DNA of 37,153 bases from CAZTZY01 sp964617765 (lineage in GTDB: Bacteria > Pseudomonadota > Gammaproteobacteria > Pseudomonadales > DT-91), in contig CAZTZY010000017.1 in NCBI GenBank assembly GCA_964617765.1, positions 1-37,153 of the forward strand, written 5' to 3'. The first letter of the stretch is position 1, and each line of letters starts with the position of its first letter. The position numbers and the translations under genes are program-made. Shown piece after piece: positions 1-8,279 of the stretch. The notes below the pieces were generated by a model that was not told the origin of the DNA, did no database searches, and was given only the letters and a program-made list of their open reading frames with translations.

Positions 1-23
1 CTATATATAAAAAGAGTGTATAT

Positions 24-50
24 TTGCGCAAAAATAATACCTGTTATAAA
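24..50 (+). promoter_or_regulatory. possible promoter of the antiporter gene
   Basis: A TATAAA hexamer lies at 45-50 and a TTGCGC hexamer at 24-29, only 15 bases apart, which is short for a sigma70 promoter. A ribosome binding site AAGAG follows at 63-67, six bases before the ATG at 74. The region is very AT-rich, so chance matches are likely. Confidence 0.3.
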
Positions 51-73
51 AATAGTAATAATAAGAGTTAATC

Positions 74-1651
74 ATGGATTATTTGTGGATTTTTGCCGTT
101 TTTGTTTGCGGTTTGTCATTTAAGTTAATTCAATTACCGCCATTGGTAGGTTTTTTGGCTGCGGGTTTTTTGTTGAATACACTCGGTGTTGCCCCTTTGC
201 CAGCTATTGATGTAATAGCTGAAATGGGGGTAACGCTACTGTTGTTTACAATTGGTTTAAAAATTAATTTAAAAGATTTGATCAAACCAGAAATTTTGCT
301 GAGTTCTTCGATGCAAATTATGGGTGTTATATTTGTAAATATTTTAATTGCTAAATTGTTTATATTTGCAGGTGTTCACTATTTTGCACACTTGGGTTGG
401 GAGCAATCGTTCTACATAAGTATGGCTTTGAGCTTTAGTAGCACCGTTTGTGCGGTCAAGGTGCTTGAAGATAAAAATGAATTAAAAACCAGGCATGGCC
501 AGATCGCACTTAGTATTTTAGTTATTCAGGATATTCTTGCGGTTCTGTTTTTTTCTACAGCATCAGGTAAATGGCCTGTGATGTGGGCATTTAGTCTTTT
601 TGCCCTGCCTGTTTTGCGCCCCCTCATGAGTCAATTATTGCAAAAGGCAGAGCATGGAGAAATGTTGCCATTGGCAGGTATTTTTTTGGCGTTGACAGGC
701 GGTGAGATTTTTCATTTTTTTGAAGTCAATGCCGGATTAGGGGCGTTAATTTTTGGTATGTTATTAAGCAGGGATAAAAAAGCTGCCGAATTATCAAAAT
801 CATTATTGGCTTTTAAAGATTTATTCCTGGTTGCATTTTTTCTTGATATTGGATTCAAGGGATTGCCAACATATGAAAGTTTTATTTGTGCATTATTGTT
901 GATGGGGTTGTTAGTAGCAAAAACGTTAGTTTTCTTTTTTTCTCTGGTTGTGTGCAGGGTTCGAGCAAGAACGGCATTTTTGGCAACACTGGCATTAAGT
1001 AATTTTAGTGAATTTGGATTGATTGTTGCCGTTGTATGTGAGCAGCATGGATGGTTGACATCAGACTGGGTCGTTATTATTGCTATAGCTGTTGCTCTAT
1101 CATTCATTGTGACAAGTGCAATCCATAAGAAATCCCATGGGTTATATACTCTTATATCGCCAAAAATAAAGAGGTTTCAAAGTCATAAGTGTTTGGATGA
1201 AGATGTGTTTTATCAGCCTAAAAGTGCTGAAATACTCGTGATAGGTATGGGGCGGGTGGGGCGAGGGTCTTATGATACTCTGGAGAAGTTTGATAAAGGC
1301 GTAGTTTGGGGAATTGATGCTAATGAATCGCATATCGCGAAACTTATGAAATTGGGTTATCTGGTAACAGTGGGCGATGCTGAAGATGTTGATTTTTGGA
1401 GTAAGGTTGATTTGAAGCATATCCGTTTAATCATGCTGGCAATGCCTTCTCATGAAGATATGTTAGAGGTTGTTCGTCAGTTAAAGCATGTTCACTTTCA
1501 GGGGAAAATCGCCGGCATCGCGAAATATGAAGATCAACGAAAAGAGTTGATTGAAATGGGTGTTGATGTAGCTTTTAATTTTTATGCAGAAGCAGGTGCC
1601 GGTTTTGCTGAGGAAAGTTTACATCTGTTAGATCACCATCATGCGCACTAA
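74..1651 (+). CDS. Kef-type monovalent cation:proton antiporter with TrkA-N domain
   Basis: This 525-residue inner-membrane protein belongs to the CPA2 (KefB/KefC/YbaL-like) family, which exchanges K+ or Na+ for protons. Residues 1 to about 350 are almost entirely hydrophobic, with the antiporter-type stretches PPLVGFLAAGFLL near the N-terminus, GVTLLLFTIGLKI, and SFSSTVCAVKVLED. After a hydrophilic linker comes a cytoplasmic Rossmann (TrkA-N) domain from about 385 to 500, with the nucleotide-binding GMGRVG motif and an acidic residue (GIDANE) at the end of the second strand. I do not see the second regulatory TrkA-C domain. The tail ends in a short His-rich stretch, DHHHAH. The ATG is preceded by AAGAG at a six-base spacing. 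xerD follows after 21 bases, so the two may be cotranscribed. The cation transported and any glutathione gating cannot be read from the sequence. Confidence 0.88.
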   Translation: MDYLWIFAVFVCGLSFKLIQLPPLVGFLAAGFLLNTLGVAPLPAIDVIAEMGVTLLLFTIGLKINLKDLIKPEILLSSSMQIMGVIFVNILIAKLFIFAGVHYFAHLGWEQSFYISMALSFSSTVCAVKVLEDKNELKTRHGQIALSILVIQDILAVLFFSTASGKWPVMWAFSLFALPVLRPLMSQLLQKAEHGEMLPLAGIFLALTGGEIFHFFEVNAGLGALIFGMLLSRDKKAAELSKSLLAFKDLFLVAFFLDIGFKGLPTYESFICALLLMGLLVAKTLVFFFSLVVCRVRARTAFLATLALSNFSEFGLIVAVVCEQHGWLTSDWVVIIAIAVALSFIVTSAIHKKSHGLYTLISPKIKRFQSHKCLDEDVFYQPKSAEILVIGMGRVGRGSYDTLEKFDKGVVWGIDANESHIAKLMKLGYLVTVGDAEDVDFWSKVDLKHIRLIMLAMPSHEDMLEVVRQLKHVHFQGKIAGIAKYEDQRKELIEMGVDVAFNFYAEAGAGFAEESLHLLDHHHAH

Positions 1652-1672
1652 CCCAATATAATCAGGTGATGA

Positions 1673-2572
1673 ATGACTAATATTGTTATCGACCCTTTCA
1701 TAGAAAGGTATATCGATTCTGCATGGATGGAAAAAGGTTTGGCTGAAAATAGTCTAGATTCTTATCGGCGTGATCTACAACTGTTTTCGATATGGCTAAT
1801 GCATACGGACTCAAGCATGCTTAAAGCTGATAAAGTACAGATAACCAGTTTTTTTGCAAAGAGAGCAATGGAAGGTATTTCGGCAAGATCTGTTGCAAGA
1901 TTATTATCCAGCTTACGAGGATTTTATCAGCATGCATTAAGAGAGGGCTGGATAAAAATTGATCCTACATTGGATATAGAATCACCAAAATTGGGTAGAA
2001 GGCTCCCACATACATTAACAGAAGAAGAGGTAGAATTATTGTTGGATTCTCCAGATGTATCTAAAGCATTAGGTCTGCGAGATAAGGCCATGCTTGAATT
2101 ATTGTATGCATGTGGTTTGCGGGTGAGTGAATTGGTAGGTTTGAAAACATCAGACATTAATTTGATGCAAGGAGTTTTAAGGGTATTTGGAAAGGGGAAT
2201 AAAGAAAGAATGATTCCTATGGGGGAAATAGCATTATCCTGGCTTGAAAAATACTACCAGCATGCAAGGCTTGAGCTGCTCAATGGGAAAGTATCAGACG
2301 TGTGTTTTCCAAGTGTAAGGGCTCAAATGATGACGCGACAGACATTTTGGCATAGGATAAAACTTTACGCGGTTCAGTCTGAAATCAACAAGCCATTATC
2401 CCCACATAAAGTAAGGCATGCATTCGCAACACATTTACTGAATCATGGGGCGGATTTGCGTGTGGTGCAATTATTACTTGGACATAGTAATCTTTCTACA
2501 ACCCAAATCTATACTCATGTTGCAACACAGCGTTTACAAGATTTACATGCACAACATCATCCCAGAGGCTGA
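1673..2572 (+). CDS. xerD: tyrosine recombinase XerD
   Basis: XerD acts with XerC and FtsK at the dif site to resolve chromosome dimers. The 299-residue length is that of the family. The N-terminal SAM-like core-binding domain spans about 1-90, with ERYIDSAWMEKGLAENSLDSY. The C-terminal catalytic domain carries the tyrosine recombinase residues: Arg150 in GLRVSEL, Lys in FGKGNKERMIPM, HKVRHAFATHLLNHGADLR, LGHSNLSTTQIY with its final Tyr as nucleophile. The wording of the last block is closer to XerD than to XerC. The ATG at 1673 has AGG (1664-1666) six bases upstream. It lies directly before dsbC, the order I recall from Pseudomonas (xerD-dsbC-hom-thrC). All catalytic residues are present, so it should be active. 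Confidence 0.95.
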   Translation: MTNIVIDPFIERYIDSAWMEKGLAENSLDSYRRDLQLFSIWLMHTDSSMLKADKVQITSFFAKRAMEGISARSVARLLSSLRGFYQHALREGWIKIDPTLDIESPKLGRRLPHTLTEEEVELLLDSPDVSKALGLRDKAMLELLYACGLRVSELVGLKTSDINLMQGVLRVFGKGNKERMIPMGEIALSWLEKYYQHARLELLNGKVSDVCFPSVRAQMMTRQTFWHRIKLYAVQSEINKPLSPHKVRHAFATHLLNHGADLRVVQLLLGHSNLSTTQIYTHVATQRLQDLHAQHHPRG

Positions 2573-2626
2573 TTGAACTAAAGCCAGATTTTTTTGACAA
2601 AACATAAAATTGAATCAGGAATTTTT

Positions 2627-3382
2627 ATGCGATTATTACATAATATCAACATATTAATGGTCAGCTTGTTACTGCTTTCTGCCCAACTGCTCATGGCTGA
2701 AACCCCCCAGGAAATGGAAGCCAATAAAAAAATTATTGCGGCTAAATTATTGAAGATAAATCCTCAATTCAAAATAAGTAGTTTTAAAACGACAGAATTA
2801 GAAGGTTTTTATTCAGTACTGGTTGACTCAGGACCCAGATTATATATTTCTAAATCCAGTGACTATTTTTTTGAAGGTAGTTTATATAGTTTAAAAAACG
2901 GGAATATGGTCAATTTAACCAATCAGGAAGAAGCATCAGACAGAATTGGTTTGATGAAAGCGTTAAACCCTAAAGAAATGATTATTTTTTCACCGAAAGC
3001 CCCAGTGAAAACCAAAGCTTATATGATGGTATACACGGATGTGGATTGTGGGTATTGCCAAAAACTGCATCAAGAAGTGCCTGAGTTAAATGCTCATGGC
3101 GTTGAGGTTCGATATATGGCTTTTCCTAGGGCGGGAGTGGGTTCGCCAACTTATGATAAGTTGGTTACAGCCTGGTGTTCTGCTGATAAGCAAAATGCAC
3201 TCACACGTTTGAAAAATCAGGAAAATTTGCCAGCGATAACCTGTACTAATCCCGTTGCCAAACAGTATGAACTAGGGAAAAAAATGGGCATTAATGGAAC
3301 ACCTGCCATATTGTTAAAAGACGGTACTTTAATTCCCGGTTATAGACCTGCGGCAGTGTTAATAAAAACGCTGGGAATTTAA
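2627..3382 (+). CDS. dsbC: thiol:disulfide interchange protein DsbC
   Basis: DsbC is the periplasmic disulfide isomerase that reshuffles wrong disulfides and is kept reduced by DsbD. I place the start at ATG 2627 (251 residues): AGGA lies six bases upstream and the product begins with a clean signal peptide, MRLLHNINILMVSLLLLSAQ, cleaved near LLMAE. A longer in-frame opening from TTG at 2594 has no ribosome binding site and would spoil the signal peptide. A dimerisation domain comes first, then a thioredoxin fold with the active site CGYC (Cys141 and Cys144), a second Cys pair (TAWCSAD and AITCTNP) matching the structural disulfide of the family, and the cis-Pro loop NGTPAI. It sits between xerD and hom. 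Confidence 0.94.
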   Translation: MRLLHNINILMVSLLLLSAQLLMAETPQEMEANKKIIAAKLLKINPQFKISSFKTTELEGFYSVLVDSGPRLYISKSSDYFFEGSLYSLKNGNMVNLTNQEEASDRIGLMKALNPKEMIIFSPKAPVKTKAYMMVYTDVDCGYCQKLHQEVPELNAHGVEVRYMAFPRAGVGSPTYDKLVTAWCSADKQNALTRLKNQENLPAITCTNPVAKQYELGKKMGINGTPAILLKDGTLIPGYRPAAVLIKTLGI

Positions 3383-3434
3383 TTTATTGGTATGCACAGG
3401 AGTCACAATGATCTGTTCAAATCATGCGTGGCTT

Positions 3435-3463
3435 TTGCGGTTCTTCTCTAGTCCCTTTATAAT
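3435..3463 (+). promoter_or_regulatory. sigma70-type promoter for hom-thrC
   Basis: A TTGCGG hexamer (3435-3440) and a perfect TATAAT (3458-3463) are separated by exactly 17 bases. Transcription would start near 3470, giving a leader of about 50 bases before the TTG start of hom. That leader is too short for a ThrL-type attenuator and shows no terminator hairpin, so threonine attenuation is unlikely here. Confidence 0.65.
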
Positions 3464-3520
3464 CTCGGTTTTCCCCAGAAATTATCGTATAGCTCATTAA
3501 TTCTTTAAGAGGTTAATCAA

Positions 3521-4825
3521 TTGAAACCTGTGAACGTAGGCATTTGTGGCTTGGGCACTGTTGGTAGTGGTACTTTTAATGTGCTAAAGCGCAATTGCGC
3601 TGAAATAAGTGCACGTACCGGACGTGAAATTCGTGTGACCCATGTGGGTACGCGTCGCGGAAACCCTGCGTGTGATCTGACAGGTGTAAAAGTTGAGCAA
3701 GATATCTTTGCTGTGGCAGATGCTCCTGAAGTCGATATTCTGGTTGAGTTGATTGGTGGTTACGATGTTGCTAAAGAACTCGTTTTACGCGCTATTGCCA
3801 ATGGCAAGCACGTAGTCACTGCCAATAAAGCGATGATTGCAGTTCATGGTAATGAGATTTTTGCAGCGGCCAAAGAGAAAGGTGTTGTAGTTTGTTATGA
3901 GGCAGCGGTTGCTGGCGGTATCCCTATTATAAAAGCGGTGAGAGAAGGTTTGGCTGCCAATAAAATTGAGTGGGTGGCGGGAATTATTAACGGTACCGGC
4001 AATTTTATCCTCACAGAGATGCGCGATAAAGGTCGTGCGTTTGAGGATGTACTTAAAGAAGCGCAAGCACTCGGTTATGCTGAAGCGGATCCAACCTTTG
4101 ATGTGGAAGGTATTGATGCCTGTCATAAGCTGGTTATTCTCGCTTCCCTGGCTTTTGGCATTCCTTTGCAGTTTGAAAAAGCCTATACCGAAGGCATTCG
4201 TAAAATTGCACGTGAAGATGTTACCTATGCAGAAGAACTGGGTTATCGCATCAAGCATTTAGGCATAGCTCGACGTGTTGCGAAGGGTATTGAGTTACGT
4301 GTTCACCCAACATTAATCCCTGAAAAAAGACTGATAGCCAATGTTGATGGCGTCATGAATGCGGTATTGGTTAAAGCCGATGCTGCAGGAGTCAGTTTGT
4401 ATTATGGTCGTGGGGCAGGAGCCGAACCTACGGCATCTTCTGTGATTGCTGATATTGCGGATATTGCTCGTTCAATAAATATGAATCCTGATGAGCGTGT
4501 TCCGGCATTGGCATTTCATCCGGGTCAAATTGCAGAAGTGCCGGTTTTGCCTATTGAAGAAATTGAAACCGCTTATTACATGCGTTTGTCAGCGCTCGAT
4601 AAGCCGGGTGTGATGTCGAGAGTAGCGACCATTTTAAGTGATAACGGTATCAGTATTGAGGCAATGATCCAAAAACCGCCAAAAGAAGGTTCCGATCATG
4701 TTGATCTCATTATGCTGACCAATGTGGTAAAAGAAAAATCGCTGCAAAAGGCGTTAACCGGTATTGAAGCATTGGATGCTATTGCTGGTGAAGTAACGCG
4801 AATTCGTGTGGAATCGTTAGGTTAA
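3521..4825 (+). CDS. hom: homoserine dehydrogenase
   Basis: Hom reduces aspartate semialdehyde to homoserine with NAD(P)H, the branch step towards threonine and methionine. It is a stand-alone 434-residue enzyme, not fused to aspartokinase. Residues 1-130 form the Rossmann domain with GLGTVG at 10-15. The catalytic domain follows, with NGTGNFILTEM and the EGIDACHKLVILASLAFG block that carries active-site residues. A C-terminal ACT domain begins near residue 352 (YYMRLSALDKPGVMSRVA), so allosteric inhibition by threonine is likely from what is known of the family. The start is TTG at 3521, supported by AAGAGG about nine bases upstream and by the absence of an earlier in-frame start with a binding site. 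A TATAAT promoter precedes it, and thrC follows after 25 bases in the same operon. Confidence 0.96.
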   Translation: MKPVNVGICGLGTVGSGTFNVLKRNCAEISARTGREIRVTHVGTRRGNPACDLTGVKVEQDIFAVADAPEVDILVELIGGYDVAKELVLRAIANGKHVVTANKAMIAVHGNEIFAAAKEKGVVVCYEAAVAGGIPIIKAVREGLAANKIEWVAGIINGTGNFILTEMRDKGRAFEDVLKEAQALGYAEADPTFDVEGIDACHKLVILASLAFGIPLQFEKAYTEGIRKIAREDVTYAEELGYRIKHLGIARRVAKGIELRVHPTLIPEKRLIANVDGVMNAVLVKADAAGVSLYYGRGAGAEPTASSVIADIADIARSINMNPDERVPALAFHPGQIAEVPVLPIEEIETAYYMRLSALDKPGVMSRVATILSDNGISIEAMIQKPPKEGSDHVDLIMLTNVVKEKSLQKALTGIEALDAIAGEVTRIRVESLG

Positions 4826-4850
4826 TCAGGCGTTTTAAAAGAGGTTGATT

Positions 4851-6248
4851 GTGAAATATATAAGTACACGTGGCCAAGCCCCTGCGCTGAATTTTGAAGA
4901 AGTGATGTTAACGGGTTTGGCGCCCGATGGCGGATTATATGTGCCAGAAACATTGCCTGTATTCAGTGCGCAAACTATCGAAAGCTGGAAAGCACTGTCA
5001 TATTCCGATCTGGCATTTGAAATAATGAAGCCATTTATTGATGGCTGTATTCCAGATGCTGATTTCAAGGCGATTATTGATGATTGTTATGCGCAATTTC
5101 GTCATCCCGCAGTAGCCCCTTTGGTTCAGCTCGATCATAACGAATGGGTGCTGGAGTTGTTTCAGGGACCAACCCTGGCGTTTAAGGATTTTGCCCTGCA
5201 GTTGTTGGGAAGACTGCTGGATTATGTATTGGAAAAGCGCCAGCAACGCGTTGTCATTATGGGAGCAACTTCCGGTGACACAGGTTCGGCTGCTATTGAA
5301 GGTTGTCGCCGCTGCAAAAATATCGATATCTTTATTTTACATCCGCATAATCGCGTGTCTGATGTGCAGCGTCGCCAGATGACGACCGTGCTTAGCCCCA
5401 ATATCCATAACATAGCTGTGCAAGGTAATTTTGATGATTGCCAATCCATGGTCAAAGCCAGTTTTGCCAATCAGGGATTTTTGCCGGAAGGTCGCCAACT
5501 GGTTGCTGTAAACTCGATTAACTGGGCGCGCATTATGGCTCAAATTGTCTATTACTTTTATGCGGCTATAGCTTTAGGAGCCCCGGCGCGTGAAATCGCT
5601 TTCTCGGTACCAACAGGTAATTTTGGCGATATTTTTGCCGGTTACCTAGCAAAGAAAATGGGCTTGCCAATCAGTCAATTGATCGTTGCAACTAACAAAA
5701 ATGATATATTGCACAGGATGATTGCCAATAATCAATATGAAAAACACCAGTTGGTTCATACGCTTTCACCAAGTATGGATATTATGGTTTCGAGCAATTT
5801 TGAGCGTTTGTTATTTGATTTATTCGGGCGTGATGGAGCGCAGTTATCCGGCTTTATGGATCGTTGCAATAATGAAACAGTCAGTCTTCCTGCTGCAGCT
5901 TTTGCAAAGGCAAGGGAATTGTTTGACAGCTATGCGGTTAATGACGAATTAACGTGCGAGACGATTGCCAAGGTTTTTGATGAAAGTGAATATCTACTGG
6001 ATCCACATTCAGCCATTGGCGTAAAAGCGGCAAGAGAAGTTCGTCGCAGTAAAGCGACACCCATGGTGATATTGGCTACTGCTCATCCTGCCAAGTTCGC
6101 AGAAGCTGCATTAAAGTCGGGGCAAAAAAAAGAGCCTGAATTGCCACATTACATGGCTGATTTAATGCAGCGAGAAGAACGATACACCGTTATTGAAAAT
6201 AGCCTTGAAAAAATTCATGCCTTTATGCAGGGCAATATATCTGCATAA
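4851..6248 (+). CDS. thrC: threonine synthase
   Basis: ThrC is the PLP enzyme that converts O-phosphohomoserine to threonine, the last step of the pathway that hom feeds. I choose GTG 4851 (465 residues, MKYISTRGQAP...), because AAGAGG at 4839-4844 stands six bases before it; an in-frame TTG at 4845 overlaps that site. The N-terminal block STRGQAPALNFEEVMLTGLAPDGGLYVPE is typical of bacterial class I threonine synthases. The PLP lysine is Lys112 in LAFKDFALQLLG, and the phosphate-binding loop is seen as GATSGDTGSAA. The length matches the long (about 460-residue) type found in Pseudomonas. It is cotranscribed with hom and followed by a hairpin terminator. Confidence 0.96.
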   Translation: MKYISTRGQAPALNFEEVMLTGLAPDGGLYVPETLPVFSAQTIESWKALSYSDLAFEIMKPFIDGCIPDADFKAIIDDCYAQFRHPAVAPLVQLDHNEWVLELFQGPTLAFKDFALQLLGRLLDYVLEKRQQRVVIMGATSGDTGSAAIEGCRRCKNIDIFILHPHNRVSDVQRRQMTTVLSPNIHNIAVQGNFDDCQSMVKASFANQGFLPEGRQLVAVNSINWARIMAQIVYYFYAAIALGAPAREIAFSVPTGNFGDIFAGYLAKKMGLPISQLIVATNKNDILHRMIANNQYEKHQLVHTLSPSMDIMVSSNFERLLFDLFGRDGAQLSGFMDRCNNETVSLPAAAFAKARELFDSYAVNDELTCETIAKVFDESEYLLDPHSAIGVKAAREVRRSKATPMVILATAHPAKFAEAALKSGQKKEPELPHYMADLMQREERYTVIENSLEKIHAFMQGNISA

Positions 6249-6255
6249 ATTATAT

Positions 6256-6286
6256 AAACAGCAGGAAATATTTTCCTGCTGTTTTG
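6256..6286 (+). terminator. hairpin terminator after thrC
   Basis: A perfect 13-bp stem (6256-6268 with 6272-6284) closes a three-base loop TAT. Its 3' arm runs into only four T before GG, so the U tract is short and termination may be partial. It lies 8 bases after the thrC stop and only 12 bases before the recJ start. Confidence 0.65.
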
Positions 6287-6298
6287 GTGAAAGATACT

Positions 6299-8038
6299 AT
6301 GTCTCTCCCTATTGTTCTGCATCGAAAAGAATTGGTAGAAAGCAAATTCTCTGCTGATATCCATCCTTTGTTACAATCCATTCTGGCCAAGCGTGGACTC
6401 TCTCATAATCAGCAAATACAACATGATTTAAGCCAATTGGCCGATCCGTTTTTAATGTGGGGAATGCAGCAGGCTGTCGAGCGGTTATGGCTGGCTCTTC
6501 AGTCCCAGCAAAAAATTGTCATTGTGGGTGATTTTGATGCGGATGGAGCTACAAGCTCGGCATTAGCGATGTTGGGTTTGAAAGAGATGGGTTTTACCCA
6601 TGTCAATTTCGTGGTGCCCAATCGTTTTGAATATGGTTATGGTTTATCTGAAGCCATTGTAGATGAACTCGCCTGGCAAAAGCCGGATTTGATCATTACC
6701 GTTGATAATGGCATCTCCAGTGTTGCCGGTGTAGATAAAGCCAATATGTTAGGTATGGATGTCATCGTAACGGATCATCATCTTCCCGGGCAGCAACTGC
6801 CAGCGGCTCTGGCGATCATTAATCCCAACCAGAGCGGATGTCCTTTTCCAGGGAAAGCTTTGGCCGGTGTTGGTGTCTTTTTTCATCTCTTGATCGCATT
6901 ACGAAAGTTTTTGCGGGAGCAGGACTGGTTTACCAGGCAGGGACTGGCAGAGCCCAATTTGGCTAATTATCTGGATATTGTTGCGTTAGGCACCATCGCC
7001 GATGTAGTCCCCCTGGATTTCTATAATCGTATCCTGGTGGCACAAGGCATCAAACGAATTCGTGCCGGACTGATGAGGCCCGGCATCCGTCAGTTATTGC
7101 ACGTTGCAGAAAAAGACTACCGTTATATCTCCAGCGTTGACTTGGGTTTTGCTCTGGCACCCAGACTTAATGCAGCAGGACGTCTCGATGATATGACACA
7201 GGGCATTATGTTATTGACAACAGAGTCGGAAGATTTGGCGTTTGAATTGGCTAAAACGTTAGATGATTTCAATCGTGAGCGACGAATAATTGAACAACAA
7301 ATGCAAATTGAAGCTATGCAAATTGTTGAAAGTCTGGTGATGGATATCGCCGAAATCCCGCGAGGTTTTTGTTTATATCATCCTGATTGGCATCAAGGTG
7401 TGGTCGGTCTGGTGGCCTCTAGAATCAAGGAGAAATACCATCGTCCGGTGATTGCCTTTGCCAATACCGATAATGGCGAGTTAAAAGGTTCGGGGCGTTC
7501 GATCAAGGGTATCCATTTGCGCGATTTACTGGATGATATTGCCACCTTGCATCCTGAATTACTGGATAAATTTGGCGGCCATGCCATGGCGGCCGGTTTA
7601 AGCCTGGCTTCCAGTGGATTTGAGCATTTTCAAGGTGCGTTTACAGCAGCTTTGGATCAAATTGAGGATAGGTCATTGTTTGAATCGATTATTGAATCAG
7701 ACGGTGCAATTGAAGCCAAAGACATGAATATATTCACCGCCCAATTGTTACGGGATGCCATGCCCTGGGGGCAGCAATTTCCCGAACCGCTGTTTGATGG
7801 TATTTTTTATGTCAAATCAAAGCGGGCTTTGGGCGAAAAACATGCAAAGTTCCAGTTATCTTACGGGCTAAATGATAAAGCTGAGATTGAGGCAATTTTT
7901 TTTAATACTGATGCCAATAACTGGATGGAACAGGCATTGGAAAAAGTTTTTGTTGTCTACAAATTAGGTGTTAATCATTATCAATCTCGGCAAAGCCTGC
8001 AACTGGTGATACAGGCGATGCAGGCAATTAGTGATTAA
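6299..8038 (+). CDS. recJ: single-stranded-DNA-specific exonuclease RecJ
   Basis: RecJ is a 5'-to-3' exonuclease on single-stranded DNA used in recombination and mismatch repair. The protein is 579 residues from ATG 6299, the usual family length. It shows the DHH phosphoesterase motifs in order: DFDADG (78-83), then VTDHHLPG near 160, a conserved ALGTIADVVPL segment, and the DHHA1 motif GGHAMAAGLSL, followed by a C-terminal OB-like region. An earlier in-frame TTG at 6284 lies inside the thrC terminator and is not a likely start. GGTGAAAG just before ATG 6299 is a modest ribosome binding site. The gene must be read by incomplete termination after thrC or from a promoter I cannot see. All metal-binding motifs are intact. 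Confidence 0.94.
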   Translation: MSLPIVLHRKELVESKFSADIHPLLQSILAKRGLSHNQQIQHDLSQLADPFLMWGMQQAVERLWLALQSQQKIVIVGDFDADGATSSALAMLGLKEMGFTHVNFVVPNRFEYGYGLSEAIVDELAWQKPDLIITVDNGISSVAGVDKANMLGMDVIVTDHHLPGQQLPAALAIINPNQSGCPFPGKALAGVGVFFHLLIALRKFLREQDWFTRQGLAEPNLANYLDIVALGTIADVVPLDFYNRILVAQGIKRIRAGLMRPGIRQLLHVAEKDYRYISSVDLGFALAPRLNAAGRLDDMTQGIMLLTTESEDLAFELAKTLDDFNRERRIIEQQMQIEAMQIVESLVMDIAEIPRGFCLYHPDWHQGVVGLVASRIKEKYHRPVIAFANTDNGELKGSGRSIKGIHLRDLLDDIATLHPELLDKFGGHAMAAGLSLASSGFEHFQGAFTAALDQIEDRSLFESIIESDGAIEAKDMNIFTAQLLRDAMPWGQQFPEPLFDGIFYVKSKRALGEKHAKFQLSYGLNDKAEIEAIFFNTDANNWMEQALEKVFVVYKLGVNHYQSRQSLQLVIQAMQAISD

Positions 8039-8279
8039 AAGGGCACTCGATGCAGTCAATGGTCGAATATTGTATTTTTTTCATTAATTTACACTATTTG
8101 GGCATTAAAATTGCTATAGGCAGCAGGATGTCACATAAGATGAGTATTATCAGGAAAATTGGGCAATTATTGTGCATTCAATGATGGTCTTGCCCAGATT
8201 TGGTTGTCGGATATTTAAAAATGCACCATCATGTTTCTTGATTTTGTTAAACAGGTTGTAAGTAAATTATTAAGGCTTA
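8039..8279 (+). other. intergenic leader region before sucA
   Basis: These 241 bases hold no convincing gene or promoter. They contain short inverted repeats that could fold in alternative ways: GGGCAA (8161-8166) with TTGCCC (8190-8195), and ATGATGG (8181-8187) with CCATCAT (8226-8232). AAGG at 8270-8273 is the ribosome binding site for sucA. The gene upstream is recJ; the sdhCDAB genes that I would expect before sucA are absent. Confidence 0.4.

Noticed and set aside
2594..2626. TTG start of dsbC 33 bases upstream
   Set aside because: It has no ribosome binding site and would put a hydrophilic segment before the signal peptide; ATG 2627 has AGGA at the right distance.
8127..8185. Short frame of 18 codons starting at ATG 8129 before sucA
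   Set aside because: The purine-rich bases directly abut the ATG, leaving no spacing for a ribosome, and the peptide has no recognisable pattern.
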